Of a stretch of 47,295 nucleotides of DNA, positions 18,967-29,065 are shown piece by piece. Location: positions 1-47,295 of IMG/VR virus record IMGVR_UViG_3300047548_000468; one strand, 5' to 3'. Below the pieces are notes generated by a model that was given only the letters and a program-made list of their open reading frames with translations, had not been told where the DNA came from and did not search any database. Each line of letters begins with the position of its first letter. Position 1 is the first letter of the stretch. Origin of the DNA: a virus. A program made the translations under genes and the position numbers.

Positions 18967-19770
18967 ATGGCTAAAAACCTATTACAGCAAGTTATGCTCA
19001 AGAAAGCAGACGACCCAAACTCGTCCTTCCTGAACACTCAAGATCTAATTGCAAAGATTCAGCAGGGATATACAATCAACCGTGTTGATAAGTTCCAGAC
19101 TAAGAAAACATTTGCACCTAGCACAATTGCATTCTCTCACGGAGAGTGTCCACGCTACTGGTATCTTGCATTTGAAGGAGCAATATTTACCGACAATGCA
19201 GATGCCTACGGTGGTGCAAATATGACAGCTGGCACAAAGTCACACGAGCGTATTCAACAGGCTATGAGCAATGTTCCAGATCTGTTAGTTGACTCTGAAT
19301 TTAAGGTAACAAGCAATGACCCACCTATCTTTGGATATGGTGACGTTATTCTTAAGTGGGGTGGTGAAGATCTTCTTGGTGAGATCAAGACTATGCCAAA
19401 TGAGGGATTTGAATATAGAAAAGCATCTGGCAAGCCAAAAACTGGTCACCTTGTACAGTTGCTTATCTATATGAAAATTCTCAATCGTAAGAGAGCCGTT
19501 CTTATCTATGAAAACAAGAACAACCACGAACTGTTGGTTATTCCTGTAGAAATGAATGACTATCTTAAAGGGTGGGTAGACCGTGCATTTGATTGGATGC
19601 GAGAAGTTCGTGCAGCGTGGGAGCGTAAAGACCTTCCAGTAAAGAACTATCGTAGCAATTCAAAGATTTGCAAGACGTGTCCCATTAGGGATGCTTGCGA
19701 TAAGGCTGGTCCAGGGACGTTACAAATAAAGTCTTTGGAGCCTATCGATGAAACATTGTCAATGGTGTGA
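18967..19770 (+). CDS. Cas4/RecB-like PD-(D/E)XK exonuclease
   Basis: 267 residues. An Fe-S-type cysteine is in ECPRYWYLAFEG (about 59-70) and three more are in ICKTCPIRDAC (about 237-247). Between them are the nuclease motifs GTKSHERIQ, GYGDVIL, the E-x-K pair in LLGEIKTM and HLVQLLIYM. Cas4-like proteins are 5'-3' single-strand exonucleases; in phages without CRISPR they serve recombination and DNA processing. A TAAAAT box ends six bases before the ATG, so a leaderless transcript is likely. No CRISPR array is present. Confidence 0.85.
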   Translation: MAKNLLQQVMLKKADDPNSSFLNTQDLIAKIQQGYTINRVDKFQTKKTFAPSTIAFSHGECPRYWYLAFEGAIFTDNADAYGGANMTAGTKSHERIQQAMSNVPDLLVDSEFKVTSNDPPIFGYGDVILKWGGEDLLGEIKTMPNEGFEYRKASGKPKTGHLVQLLIYMKILNRKRAVLIYENKNNHELLVIPVEMNDYLKGWVDRAFDWMREVRAAWERKDLPVKNYRSNSKICKTCPIRDACDKAGPGTLQIKSLEPIDETLSMV

Positions 19771-20041
19771 TAATCAATTTAACGCATCTGTAAGTTATCA
19801 AATTTACTGTTCGCCAGAGTGTCGTGAGCAAGCAACTAAAGAAAAGATAGCAGAAAGATACGCTAAAAATAGAATTGCTAAACGTTCAAAGAAGAACAGA
19901 AAATGCAAAAATTGTGGATCAAGTTTGTCTATGTACAATGATGCACAAACTTGTACTGCTTGTGAGATTAATCCATTGGATGTTTCAAAAGCTCTCAAAG
20001 AAATAAAGGGTATTGCTGATGGTAAAATTGAGCTTGATTAA
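19748..20041 (+). CDS. Double zinc-ribbon protein
   Basis: 97 residues with two cysteine clusters: CQWC...CSPEC (C4, C7, C21, C25) and CKNC...CTAC (about C53, C56, C69, C72). A strongly basic linker (IAKRSKKNRK) joins them. The first cluster resembles a DNA-binding zinc ribbon. It overlaps the Cas4-like gene and is overlapped by the RuvC-like gene, so it may assist nuclease or recombination steps. Confidence 0.65.
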   Translation: MKHCQWCDNQFNASVSYQIYCSPECREQATKEKIAERYAKNRIAKRSKKNRKCKNCGSSLSMYNDAQTCTACEINPLDVSKALKEIKGIADGKIELD

Positions 20042-20594
20042 TACCCAACCAAAGACCGTCTGTGCTATTGATGCAAGCACAAATAGTTTGGCATTTGCCA
20101 TCTTTGAAGATAAGTCTTTAGTTAGATTTGGAAAGATTAACTTTACTGGTCGTAATACATATGATAAAGTTGGAGATGCTGCAAAGAAATGCGTAGCATT
20201 CTTTAAACAATTTAATATTGACTCTATTGTTATTGAGCATACAGTATTTATCAATAGCCCTAAGACTGCTGCAGACCTTGCACTTGTTCAGGGGGCTATG
20301 CTTGGAGCAGCTCAAATCAATGGTATCAAGATCGCAGGTTCTGTTAATCCAATTACTTGGCAATCGTTTATTGGAAACACAAAACTTTCTGCGGTAGAGA
20401 AGCAAGAGCTTCGCAAAGACAATCCTAATAAATCTGAGTCTTGGTATAAGGGGCAAGAACGTGAAATTAGAAAACAAAAAACAATACGCTATGTTAGCAC
20501 GTATTATAATAAGTCTATTAGTGATAATGACGTGGCAGATGCTATCGGAATTGGTCACTGGGCTATCCACAATTGGGAGAGGGTTGACAAATAG
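20019..20594 (+). CDS. ruvC: RuvC-like Holliday junction resolvase
   Basis: 191 residues of the RNase H fold. The catalytic acids are D18 in CAIDAST, Glu near 74 in SIVIEHTVF, and the DNDVADAIGIGHW segment near 169-181. It should resolve four-way junctions before packaging. I chose ATG 20019 because AAAGGG at 20005-20010 is eight bases upstream; the upstream TTG 20013 is too close. The C-terminus ends five bases before the next gene. Confidence 0.85.
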   Translation: MVKLSLINTQPKTVCAIDASTNSLAFAIFEDKSLVRFGKINFTGRNTYDKVGDAAKKCVAFFKQFNIDSIVIEHTVFINSPKTAADLALVQGAMLGAAQINGIKIAGSVNPITWQSFIGNTKLSAVEKQELRKDNPNKSESWYKGQEREIRKQKTIRYVSTYYNKSISDNDVADAIGIGHWAIHNWERVDK

Positions 20595-20598
20595 GCTT

Positions 20599-20754
20599 AT
20601 GGGTGGTAAACTGTATACTAGTGAAGCTTGGCTACGCAAGCGTTATTATGTTGATCGTAAGACCCCAGAACAGATTGCAAAAGAGTGTGGCGTTAGCGTA
20701 GAGACAATTTATGTATATCTGGCAAAATTCGGACTAAGGAAGAGTAAGCGATAA
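20599..20754 (+). CDS. Small helix-turn-helix protein
   Basis: 51 residues consisting almost entirely of one HTH: KTPEQIAKECGVSVETIYVYLAKFGLRKSKR, with basic ends. It resembles the DNA-binding part of resolvase- or terminase-type regulators. It begins five bases after the RuvC-like stop and its stop overlaps the next start (TAATG). It could be a small repressor or a DNA-recognition subunit working with the packaging genes that follow. Confidence 0.6.
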   Translation: MGGKLYTSEAWLRKRYYVDRKTPEQIAKECGVSVETIYVYLAKFGLRKSKR

Positions 20755-21044
20755 TGGCACGACGTAAAATTGAAACAACAGCTGTAATTAATGATCCTTT
20801 TAACCGTGTATACGAAATGCAGTATGAGAACTTTATAATTGAGCGTGGAGACCTTATCAAGATTACTGGTGAGTACGGAACACGATTTAAATTTGAGTCT
20901 GTGACCACAAATCCTGCAAATGGTGCTGTCTGGGTAGACTGCTTTGAAATGTGGAGAGGTCGCCAGGGAGCGTACCGATCTTTCTCTGTTGACCGTGTAA
21001 AGCGTATTCCAAAGCGTAGACCAAGGAAGGCAAAGAGCGTATGA
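20754..21044 (+). CDS. Conserved-type hypothetical phage protein
   Basis: 96 residues, basic at the C-terminus (RIPKRRPRKAKS). A small beta-barrel-like core is visible (RGDLIKITGEYGTRFKFESV). I associate the GEYGTRFKF segment with a DUF7246-type family, from memory only. Position before the terminase genes suggests DNA binding or packaging support. Function unknown. Confidence 0.6.
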   Translation: MARRKIETTAVINDPFNRVYEMQYENFIIERGDLIKITGEYGTRFKFESVTTNPANGAVWVDCFEMWRGRQGAYRSFSVDRVKRIPKRRPRKAKSV

Positions 21045-21577
21045 CAAACTTCGAAGACCTAACAGTAGAACACCTTGATGAAATGAACAAGGTGGTAGAA
21101 CGCTATTTGCAAGGCTCAGATCCTACACAAATTTCTAAAGAACTCGCTCTTCCACGTCAAAAGGTAGTTGCACACCTAAATCAGTGGAAGGCTATGGCTG
21201 CAGACAATGCTGCTATCCGTGCTCGTGCTAAAGAAGCACTGGTTGCTGCAGATACGCATTATAACCACCTTATTAATAAAGCCTATGAAGTTATTGACGA
21301 GGCTACCACTGTTGGCAATCTTGGTGCAAAAAACGGAGGCATCAAGCTAGTTCTTGATATTGAGTCTAAGCGTATTGATATGCTACAAAAAGCTGGTCTG
21401 CTTGAAAACAAAGAGCTTGCGGAAGAGATGCTAGAGATCGAACGTAAGCAAGAAGTATTAAAAGAAATCCTTAAAGACATTGCTGCAGAGCACCCAGAGA
21501 TTCGTGACAAGATTATGCGTAGGCTATCTGAAGTAGCACGAAAGGGAGAAGTGATCACTGTTGTCAGAGATGTTTGA
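21041..21577 (+). CDS. Putative terminase small subunit
   Basis: 178 residues. An N-terminal HTH (RYLQGSDPTQISKELALPRQKVVAHLNQW, about 22-50) is followed by long helices rich in Glu/Lys and a basic C-terminal segment. This is the usual plan of small terminases: DNA binding, oligomerisation, then contact with the large subunit. It directly precedes and overlaps the large terminase gene, which is the main support. It would recognise the packaging site. Confidence 0.65.
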   Translation: MTNFEDLTVEHLDEMNKVVERYLQGSDPTQISKELALPRQKVVAHLNQWKAMAADNAAIRARAKEALVAADTHYNHLINKAYEVIDEATTVGNLGAKNGGIKLVLDIESKRIDMLQKAGLLENKELAEEMLEIERKQEVLKEILKDIAAEHPEIRDKIMRRLSEVARKGEVITVVRDV

Positions 21578-23345
21578 TGAATTCTTTGAGGTACTTCAAG
21601 ACAGCCCATTTGAAGAGATCCCTGTAGATGCTCGTACATTTGTTGAGGGTGAAGATTATCTGGGACAGCCACAGCTATCAGAAGTTCAGTATGACATCGT
21701 AGAGGCTATGAGCCAAATCTACAAGCAAAAAGATTTAATGGACATTATGGGTACTGAAGAGGGTGCTCGTTATTACAAGAAGTACACAAAGAATGAGGTT
21801 ATCCTTCAACTTGGGAAGGGTAGCGGTAAAGACTTTGTGTCTACAGTAGCCTGTGCATATATTGTATACAAGCTTCTGTGCCTAAAGGATCCAGCTCGTT
21901 ACTTTGGCAAGCCACCAGGCGATGCCATTGATATTATTAACGTGGCTATCAACGCACAACAGGCTAAAAACGTCTTCTTCAAGGGGTTCAAGACTAAGAT
22001 TGAAAAGTCTCCCTGGTTTGCTGGCAAATACTACGCCAAGGTAGATAGCATTGAGTTTGACAAAACAATTACTGTTTACTCAGGTCACTCAGAACGAGAA
22101 TCTCACGAGGGTCTAAACCTTATCCTCGCCGTCCTTGACGAGATCTCTGGTTTTGCTAGTGAAGTTGCTACAGGTAATGAGCAGGGTAAAACAGCAGATA
22201 ACATCTATAAAGCCTTCCGTGCATCCGTAGATTCACGTTTCCCAGACTTGGGCAAGGTAGCTCTACTGTCCTTCCCTCGTTATCCTGGAGACTTTATTTC
22301 ACAACGATATGAAGATGTAATTGTAGATAAAGATATTATTACAAAGACTCATAAGTTTATTATGAATCCAGATCTTCCAGAAGATGCAGAGGGTAACTCT
22401 CTAGAAATCTCTTGGGATGAAGACACAATTATCAACTATAAGTATCCTGGTGTATTTGCATTAAAACGTCCTACTTGGGTAGTTAATCCTACTCGTAAGG
22501 TTGACGACTTCAAGCTTGCATTCTATACTGATCTTGGGGATGCTATGCAACGTTTTGCCTGTGTTCCCACATTCTCGTCAGACAGATTCTTTAAACAAAC
22601 AGAAAAGCTTCAGGACGCTATGACGATTCGAAATCCATTGGACAGCAATAGACGATTTGACGAGACATTTGTTCCAGACCCAGACAAGACATATTTTGTT
22701 CACGCTGACCTTGCACAGAGGCACGACAAGTGTGCTGTTGCTATTGCTCACGTAGAAAAGTGGGTAAACATTCAAGTAATTAAAGACTATGAGCAAGTAG
22801 CACCAATCGTAGTGGTAGATGCTGTAGCGTGGTGGGAACCACGTATTGAAGGTCCTGTCAATCTATCGGAAGTTAAGCAGTGGATTCAGAACCTACGCAG
22901 ACTTGGATTTAATATTGGAATGGTCAGCTTTGACCGCTGGCAGTCGTTTGATATTCAGAATGAGCTAAAGCAGGTAGGAATGAAAACCGAGACTGTTTCT
23001 GTTGCCAAAAAGCACTATGAAGATATGGCAATGCTTGTGTATGAAGACAGGCTCGCTATGCCTATGATTGACCTACTATTTGAAGAGTTGTCAGAGCTAA
23101 AGATTGTTAAGCAGAACCGTGTAGATCACCCTCGTAAGTCTTCTAAGGACTTGGCAGACGCTGTGTGTGGTGCTATCTTCGGTGCTATCTCTCACACACC
23201 TAAAAATAAGAATGAAGTTGTAGAAATTCATACATTTAGGAATAGACCCAAGTCTGAACTTGCGGAACGTCCTAAAGGTGTGATAGAATATAAATCCGTA
23301 CCAGACGATGTTCGGGATTATCTTGAACAGTTTAAAATGATTTAG
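21561..23345 (+). CDS. Terminase large subunit
   Basis: 594 residues. The N-terminal ATPase has the P-loop LQLGKGSGKDF (residues 83-93) and Walker B LILAVLDEIS (near 188). The C-terminal RNase H-type nuclease begins at YFVHADLAQRHDKCAVAIAH (near 377), with further acids near SSKDLADAVCGA. It cuts concatemeric DNA and drives it into the prohead. It lies in the replication block rather than next to structural genes. The start may be TTG 21561 or ATG 21570. Confidence 0.92.
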   Translation: MSEMFDEFFEVLQDSPFEEIPVDARTFVEGEDYLGQPQLSEVQYDIVEAMSQIYKQKDLMDIMGTEEGARYYKKYTKNEVILQLGKGSGKDFVSTVACAYIVYKLLCLKDPARYFGKPPGDAIDIINVAINAQQAKNVFFKGFKTKIEKSPWFAGKYYAKVDSIEFDKTITVYSGHSERESHEGLNLILAVLDEISGFASEVATGNEQGKTADNIYKAFRASVDSRFPDLGKVALLSFPRYPGDFISQRYEDVIVDKDIITKTHKFIMNPDLPEDAEGNSLEISWDEDTIINYKYPGVFALKRPTWVVNPTRKVDDFKLAFYTDLGDAMQRFACVPTFSSDRFFKQTEKLQDAMTIRNPLDSNRRFDETFVPDPDKTYFVHADLAQRHDKCAVAIAHVEKWVNIQVIKDYEQVAPIVVVDAVAWWEPRIEGPVNLSEVKQWIQNLRRLGFNIGMVSFDRWQSFDIQNELKQVGMKTETVSVAKKHYEDMAMLVYEDRLAMPMIDLLFEELSELKIVKQNRVDHPRKSSKDLADAVCGAIFGAISHTPKNKNEVVEIHTFRNRPKSELAERPKGVIEYKSVPDDVRDYLEQFKMI

Positions 23346-23353
23346 GAGCAAGG

Positions 23354-23744
23354 TTGAATCCAAGCATCGTTTATTTTTCCAATTATTCTGGAAACACTAA
23401 AAGGTTTATAGAAAAGTTGGGCATAGAGGCTATTAGAATCCCCATTGGTGATGATAATGACCCAATAATAGTACAAGAACCTTTTGTACTATTTGTTCCT
23501 ACCTATGGCGGTGGTAGCGAAGGTCACGCAATTCCTAGACAAGTTCGCTCGTTCCTAAATGTAGCAAGTAATAGAGACAGGCTAATAGGCGTTGTAGGTC
23601 TTGGGAACACAAATTTTGGAGAACACTACTGCAAGGCTGCAGACCTAATTGCAGCTAAGACTGGTGTACCCATATTAGGCAGGGTAGAGATATTCGGCAC
23701 AGACGAAGACGTAATCAATATAAAAGAAAGGCTGGCGATGCTAG

Positions 23745-23755
<11 letters not shown>
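23354..23755 (+). CDS. nrdI: NrdI flavodoxin-like protein
   Basis: 133 residues. The FMN-binding flavodoxin signature is [16 protein letters not shown] at the start and [10 protein letters not shown] at about 50-59. NrdI supplies the oxidant that forms the Mn(III)2-tyrosyl radical cofactor of NrdF. The gene starts at TTG 23354 (AGGAGCAAGG upstream) and overlaps nrdE, giving the common class Ib order nrdI-nrdE-nrdF. Confidence 0.92.
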
Positions 23756-26821
<3,066 letters not shown>

Positions 26822-26833
26822 ACATAAGAGATT

Positions 26834-26860
26834 GGGCTGCTTTGGCAGCCCTTTCTTTTT
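26834..26860 (+). terminator. Intrinsic terminator after nrdF
   Basis: GGGCTGC (26834-26840), loop TTTG, GCAGCCC (26845-26851), then TTTCTTTTT. It separates the nrd operon from the PA14 gene. Confidence 0.9.
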
Positions 26861-26869
26861 GCAAAGAAA

Positions 26870-26905
26870 TGGTATAATTATATAGTTAAGCTTCCCCAGC
26901 TTAAC
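26870..26905 (+). promoter_or_regulatory. Extended -10 promoter with hairpin at +1
   Basis: TGG-TATAAT ends at 26878. The predicted +1 (26885) is the first base of a perfect 8-bp stem GTTAAGCT/AGCTTAAC (26885-26892, 26898-26905), directly followed by AAAGGAG. Confidence 0.7.
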
Positions 26906-26921
26906 AAAGGAGTGAAGGGAA

Positions 26922-27947
26922 ATAAAAAGAGCTGTTGCCTATACTGGTTTAATCTCTTTAATGACAATATTCTTTGTCATTGCCTTTGCTGTACCTGCAA
27001 AATCTGAAATTGAGCAGGGGCTATATGTAGACGTTTATACCTACAGCCCAGAATATTTGCCAGAAAGACAGCCATATACGCTCTGTAAGGACAGCGTAGA
27101 GACAACTTGGACATCAGTTACCAATGTTAATCACGACTGGTACGGAGACATAGTAGCAGGATGCCAGGGGGATTTTGTGCTCATTCATTATTACGGATAC
27201 ATCACTATGCCAATCACAGGTGAAGTTACATTTCAATCATTAGCAGACGATGGATTTTTTATGACAATAAATGATCAAATAGTTATAGATAATTGGTGGC
27301 TAAAGGGCTGCTCAGGAGGACAGGGAATACATTACTTTGAAGAAGGAATAAGTCAAAAGATAGATATTTGGTGGTATGAATATGGTGGGGGAGCTTGCAA
27401 TATGCTTTACACATACACAGAAGAACTAGGATATAATACATTGCCCGATGAAGTATTTACAAGAGATGCAATTCCAGTGGTTGTTGAGCCTACCCCAGAA
27501 CCCACACCTACACCAACAGAAGAGCCTACACCAGAGCCTACACCCACTGAGCAGCCCACAGAAGAGCCAAAGCCACAACCAGAGCCACAGCCAGAACCTA
27601 AGCCAGAAGTCGAAGAAGAGACACAGGTAATCATTGAGCCACCAGCATTGCCAGAAATAATGGAGCCAACAAAAGAAGAGGTTATGCAAGAACTGCTTGC
27701 CGAAGCACAAGAAAATGACATTATAGTTCCAGAAGAACTTGCAAGTGTACCAGTTATTGGGGCAGCAGTTGTGGCACTAGCTGACGCACTTAATTACTTG
27801 GGGAACGCAGGTGCAGATATGACACCAGAAGTTAGAGAGAAAGCAGAAGAGGTTGTAGTAGCTGCAATTGTAGCTGGACAGGTTGCACAAGTAGCTACAA
27901 CAGCATCTGCAAGTGCTGCAGCCGCAGCAACAAGGAGAGTGAAATGA
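26922..27947 (+). CDS. Secreted PA14-domain protein with proline-rich linker
   Basis: Residues from the likely start read K-R, then a hydrophobic stretch (TGLISLMTIFFVIAFAVPAKS) that is a clear signal peptide. A PA14-like beta domain follows (YVDVYTYSPEY to about residue 155, with FQSLADDGFFMTIND). Then comes a low-complexity Pro/Thr/Glu/Lys linker (TPEPTPTPTEEP-type repeats) and an Ala-rich helical C-terminus. PA14 domains bind glycans, so a role at the cell wall or surface is plausible. AAAGGAG at 26906-26912 is nine bases before an in-frame ATA at 26922; the first ATG (26961) would remove the charged N-terminus. Confidence 0.7.
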   Translation: MKRAVAYTGLISLMTIFFVIAFAVPAKSEIEQGLYVDVYTYSPEYLPERQPYTLCKDSVETTWTSVTNVNHDWYGDIVAGCQGDFVLIHYYGYITMPITGEVTFQSLADDGFFMTINDQIVIDNWWLKGCSGGQGIHYFEEGISQKIDIWWYEYGGGACNMLYTYTEELGYNTLPDEVFTRDAIPVVVEPTPEPTPTPTEEPTPEPTPTEQPTEEPKPQPEPQPEPKPEVEEETQVIIEPPALPEIMEPTKEEVMQELLAEAQENDIIVPEELASVPVIGAAVVALADALNYLGNAGADMTPEVREKAEEVVVAAIVAGQVAQVATTASASAAAAATRRVK

Positions 27948-28120
27948 AATTAATTAAACAAATAGTAAAAGACTTAATTGACCAATCTTGGACACTTTTG
28001 GGTATGATTGTTGCTTGGTTAGTTTTGGAGGGTACTGCTAAAGATCTTACAGGAAACTTGATCTTGGTAACTCTCGCAGTCTGGATAATAACATTCAGAC
28101 TAAGAAATCCAAAAGAATAA
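27944..28120 (+). CDS. Small two-helix membrane protein, holin candidate
   Basis: 58 residues. Two hydrophobic segments (WTLLGMIVAWLVLEG and LILVTLAVWIITF) are separated by a short polar turn (TAKDLTG). Both ends are charged (KLIKQIVKDL, RLRNPKE). This hairpin layout is that of class II holins. ATGA overlap with the PA14 gene and AAGGAGAG upstream support translation. It lies about 0.95 kb before the endolysin gene. Holin function is inferred. Confidence 0.6.
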   Translation: MKLIKQIVKDLIDQSWTLLGMIVAWLVLEGTAKDLTGNLILVTLAVWIITFRLRNPKE

Positions 28121-28132
28121 GGAGTGATACAT

Positions 28133-28378
28133 ATGGATAAAGAAACAGTAATAAGTCTACTTGGTAGAATTGTTGCACTATTTTTAGTATCAGCATTGAC
28201 AACAATTGGTGCTGGTGCTATCATTGGCATTGACACATTGCAAACTGCTATCTTGGCAGGTGTAATGGGAGTTGCTAATGTACTAGAAGATCTTTCTCGT
28301 GGCTATCTAAAAGATGGTAAGCTTTCAAAGAAAGAGATTGACGACGCATTTGCAGCAAACACACCAGAAAAGCGATAA
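28133..28378 (+). CDS. Membrane protein, holin candidate
   Basis: 81 residues with two adjoining hydrophobic segments (LLGRIVALFLVSALTTIGAGAI and LQTAILAGVMGVANVL) and a charged C-terminal tail (KDGKLSKKEIDDAF). The start at ATG 28133 is eight bases after AAGGAG; GTG 28124 lies inside that site. Size, topology and nearness to the endolysin make this the best holin candidate of the three membrane proteins in the window. Confidence 0.65.
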   Translation: MDKETVISLLGRIVALFLVSALTTIGAGAIIGIDTLQTAILAGVMGVANVLEDLSRGYLKDGKLSKKEIDDAFAANTPEKR

Positions 28379-28383
28379 GCTAC

Positions 28384-28412
28384 TTGACATCCCTCTTAGG
28401 TTCCTGTATAAT
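28384..28412 (+). promoter_or_regulatory. Consensus promoter of the tRNA cluster
   Basis: TTGACA (28384-28389), 17 bp, TATAAT (28407-28412). An inverted repeat (28391-28432) spans the -10. Confidence 0.85.
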
Positions 28413-28432
28413 AAATATACAACTTAAGAGGG
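28391..28432. repeat. Inverted repeat spanning the tRNA promoter -10
   Basis: Arms CCCTCTTA (28391-28398) and TAAGAGGG (28425-28432) are perfect complements and enclose the TATAAT box. They could act as an operator or form a stem in the non-transcribed strand. Confidence 0.6.
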
Positions 28433-28441
28433 TTTGTCTAT

Positions 28442-28513
28442 TCCTCCTTAGCTCAGAGGCAGAGCAGAGAGCTGTTAACTCTAAGGTCCCTGGTTCGATC
28501 CCAGGAGGGGGAG
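28442..28513 (+). tRNA. tRNA-Asn(GTT)
   Basis: A full cloverleaf of 72 nt. Acceptor TCCTCCT pairs with AGGGGGA (one GU), D-stem GCTC/GAGC, anticodon loop CTGTTAA, T-arm CCTGG-TTCGATC-CCAGG. The outermost anticodon-stem pair (27-43) is G-A. CCA is not encoded. First tRNA after a consensus promoter at 28384-28412. Confidence 0.93.
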
Positions 28514-28517
28514 CGAG

Positions 28518-28564
28518 TGATAACTTGGATGCTCCAGTAGCTACCCAACTTGCAAGAGTTATCA
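28518..28564 (+). other. Spacer hairpin between tRNA-Asn and tRNA-Asp
   Basis: GATAAC (28519-28524) pairs with GTTATC (28558-28563), continued by TTG/CAA across a two-base bulge. The sequence does not fold as a tRNA. It may be a processing signal in the tRNA precursor. Confidence 0.45.
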
Positions 28565-28570
28565 TTCTTT

Positions 28571-28646
28571 GGTCCTGTAGAGCAGCGGAGTGCTCGCTAC
28601 CCTGTCACGGTAGAGGTCGTGGGTTCAAATCCCATCAGGATCGCCA
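28571..28646 (+). tRNA. tRNA-Asp(GTC)
   Basis: Cloverleaf with acceptor GGTCCTG/CAGGATC (one GU), D-stem GAGC/GCTC, anticodon arm CTACC-CTGTCAC-GGTAG, T-arm GTGGG-TTCAAAT-CCCAT, discriminator G. The 3' CCA is encoded (28644-28646). Confidence 0.95.
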
Positions 28647-28704
28647 TACACCTTGTTAGGTGTAGAGGTCCCTTGTGGATCACCCTAGTCGAAAGGCTAG
28701 GTGT
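28647..28704 (+). other. Two spacer hairpins between tRNA-Asp and tRNA-Thr
   Basis: TACACCT-TGTT-AGGTGTA (28647-28664) is a perfect 7-bp stem directly after the CCA of tRNA-Asp. CACCCTAG/CTAGGTG (28681-28703) forms a second stem with one bulged C. They may guide processing of the tRNA precursor. Confidence 0.5.
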
Positions 28705-28706
28705 TT

Positions 28707-28779
28707 GCCGCCTTAGCTCATTTGGTAGAGCAGGTCCTTTGTAACGATCAGGTGCTCGGTTCGAATCCGAGAGGTGGCT
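28707..28779 (+). tRNA. tRNA-Thr(TGT)
   Basis: 73 nt with acceptor GCCGCCT/AGGTGGC (one GU), D-stem GCTC/GAGC, anticodon loop TTTGTAA, T-arm CTCGG-TTCGAAT-CCGAG. The pair closing the anticodon loop is C-C, a mismatch. CCA is not encoded. Confidence 0.9.
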
Positions 28780-28780
28780 C

Positions 28781-28867
28781 GGAAATATGGCTGAGTGGTC
28801 TAAAGCACGTCACTGCTAATGACGAGTAGGGTAAAATCTACCGTAGGTTCGAATCCTACTATTTCCG
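28781..28867 (+). tRNA. tRNA-Ser(GCT)
   Basis: 87 nt with the long variable arm of class II tRNAs. Acceptor GGAAATA/TATTTCC, anticodon arm CGTCA-CTGCTAA-TGACG, T-arm GTAGG-TTCGAAT-CCTAC, discriminator G. Reads AGC/AGU codons. Confidence 0.94.
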
Positions 28868-28868
28868 C

Positions 28869-28948
28869 TCCGTGAGTGCTGGGACACACAGGGGTCTGTA
28901 AAATCCCTCCCTCTGGGTAGCTGAGTTCGATTCTCAGGCACGGAACCA
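28869..28948 (+). tRNA. tRNA-Tyr(GTA) with short D-arm
   Basis: Class II tRNA with acceptor TCCGTGA/GCACGGA (the innermost pair is A-G), anticodon arm GGGGT-CTGTAAA-ATCCC, variable arm with stem CCC/GGG, T-arm CTGAG-TTCGATT-CTCAG, and encoded CCA (28946-28948). Only 15 nt lie between acceptor and anticodon stem, so the D-arm is reduced to about 3 bp. It may be functional but is atypical. Confidence 0.82.
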
Positions 28949-28951
28949 CCT

Positions 28952-29024
28952 GTCCCTCTAGCTCAGTTGGTAGAGCAACAGACTTTTAATCTGTGGGTCC
29001 ACAGTTCGATCCTGTGGGGGGACA
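28952..29024 (+). tRNA. tRNA-Lys(TTT)
   Basis: 73 nt. Acceptor GTCCCTC/GGGGGAC, D-stem GCTC/GAGC, anticodon arm ACAGA-CTTTTAA-TCTGT, T-arm CACAG-TTCGATC-CTGTG, discriminator A. Last tRNA of the first cluster. Confidence 0.95.
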
Positions 29025-29034
29025 CAAACAATCC

Positions 29035-29043
29035 TGATATACT
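29035..29043 (+). promoter_or_regulatory. Extended -10 promoter of endolysin
   Basis: TGA-TATACT ends at 29043. Predicted +1 at 29050, right before AAGGAGG, so the leader is only about 16 nt. Confidence 0.6.
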
Positions 29044-29065
29044 TGTATAGAAGGAGGTCATATTT

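Noticed and set aside
20584-20619. TTGACA with TATACT/TAAACT downstream as a promoter
   Set aside because: The only TAAACT at 17 bp would start transcription after the ATG of gene 20599, and the TATACT is 24 bp away.
28648-28704. A degenerate seventh tRNA between Asp and Thr
   Set aside because: The acceptor-like and T-arm-like pairs would use the same bases and no D-arm exists.
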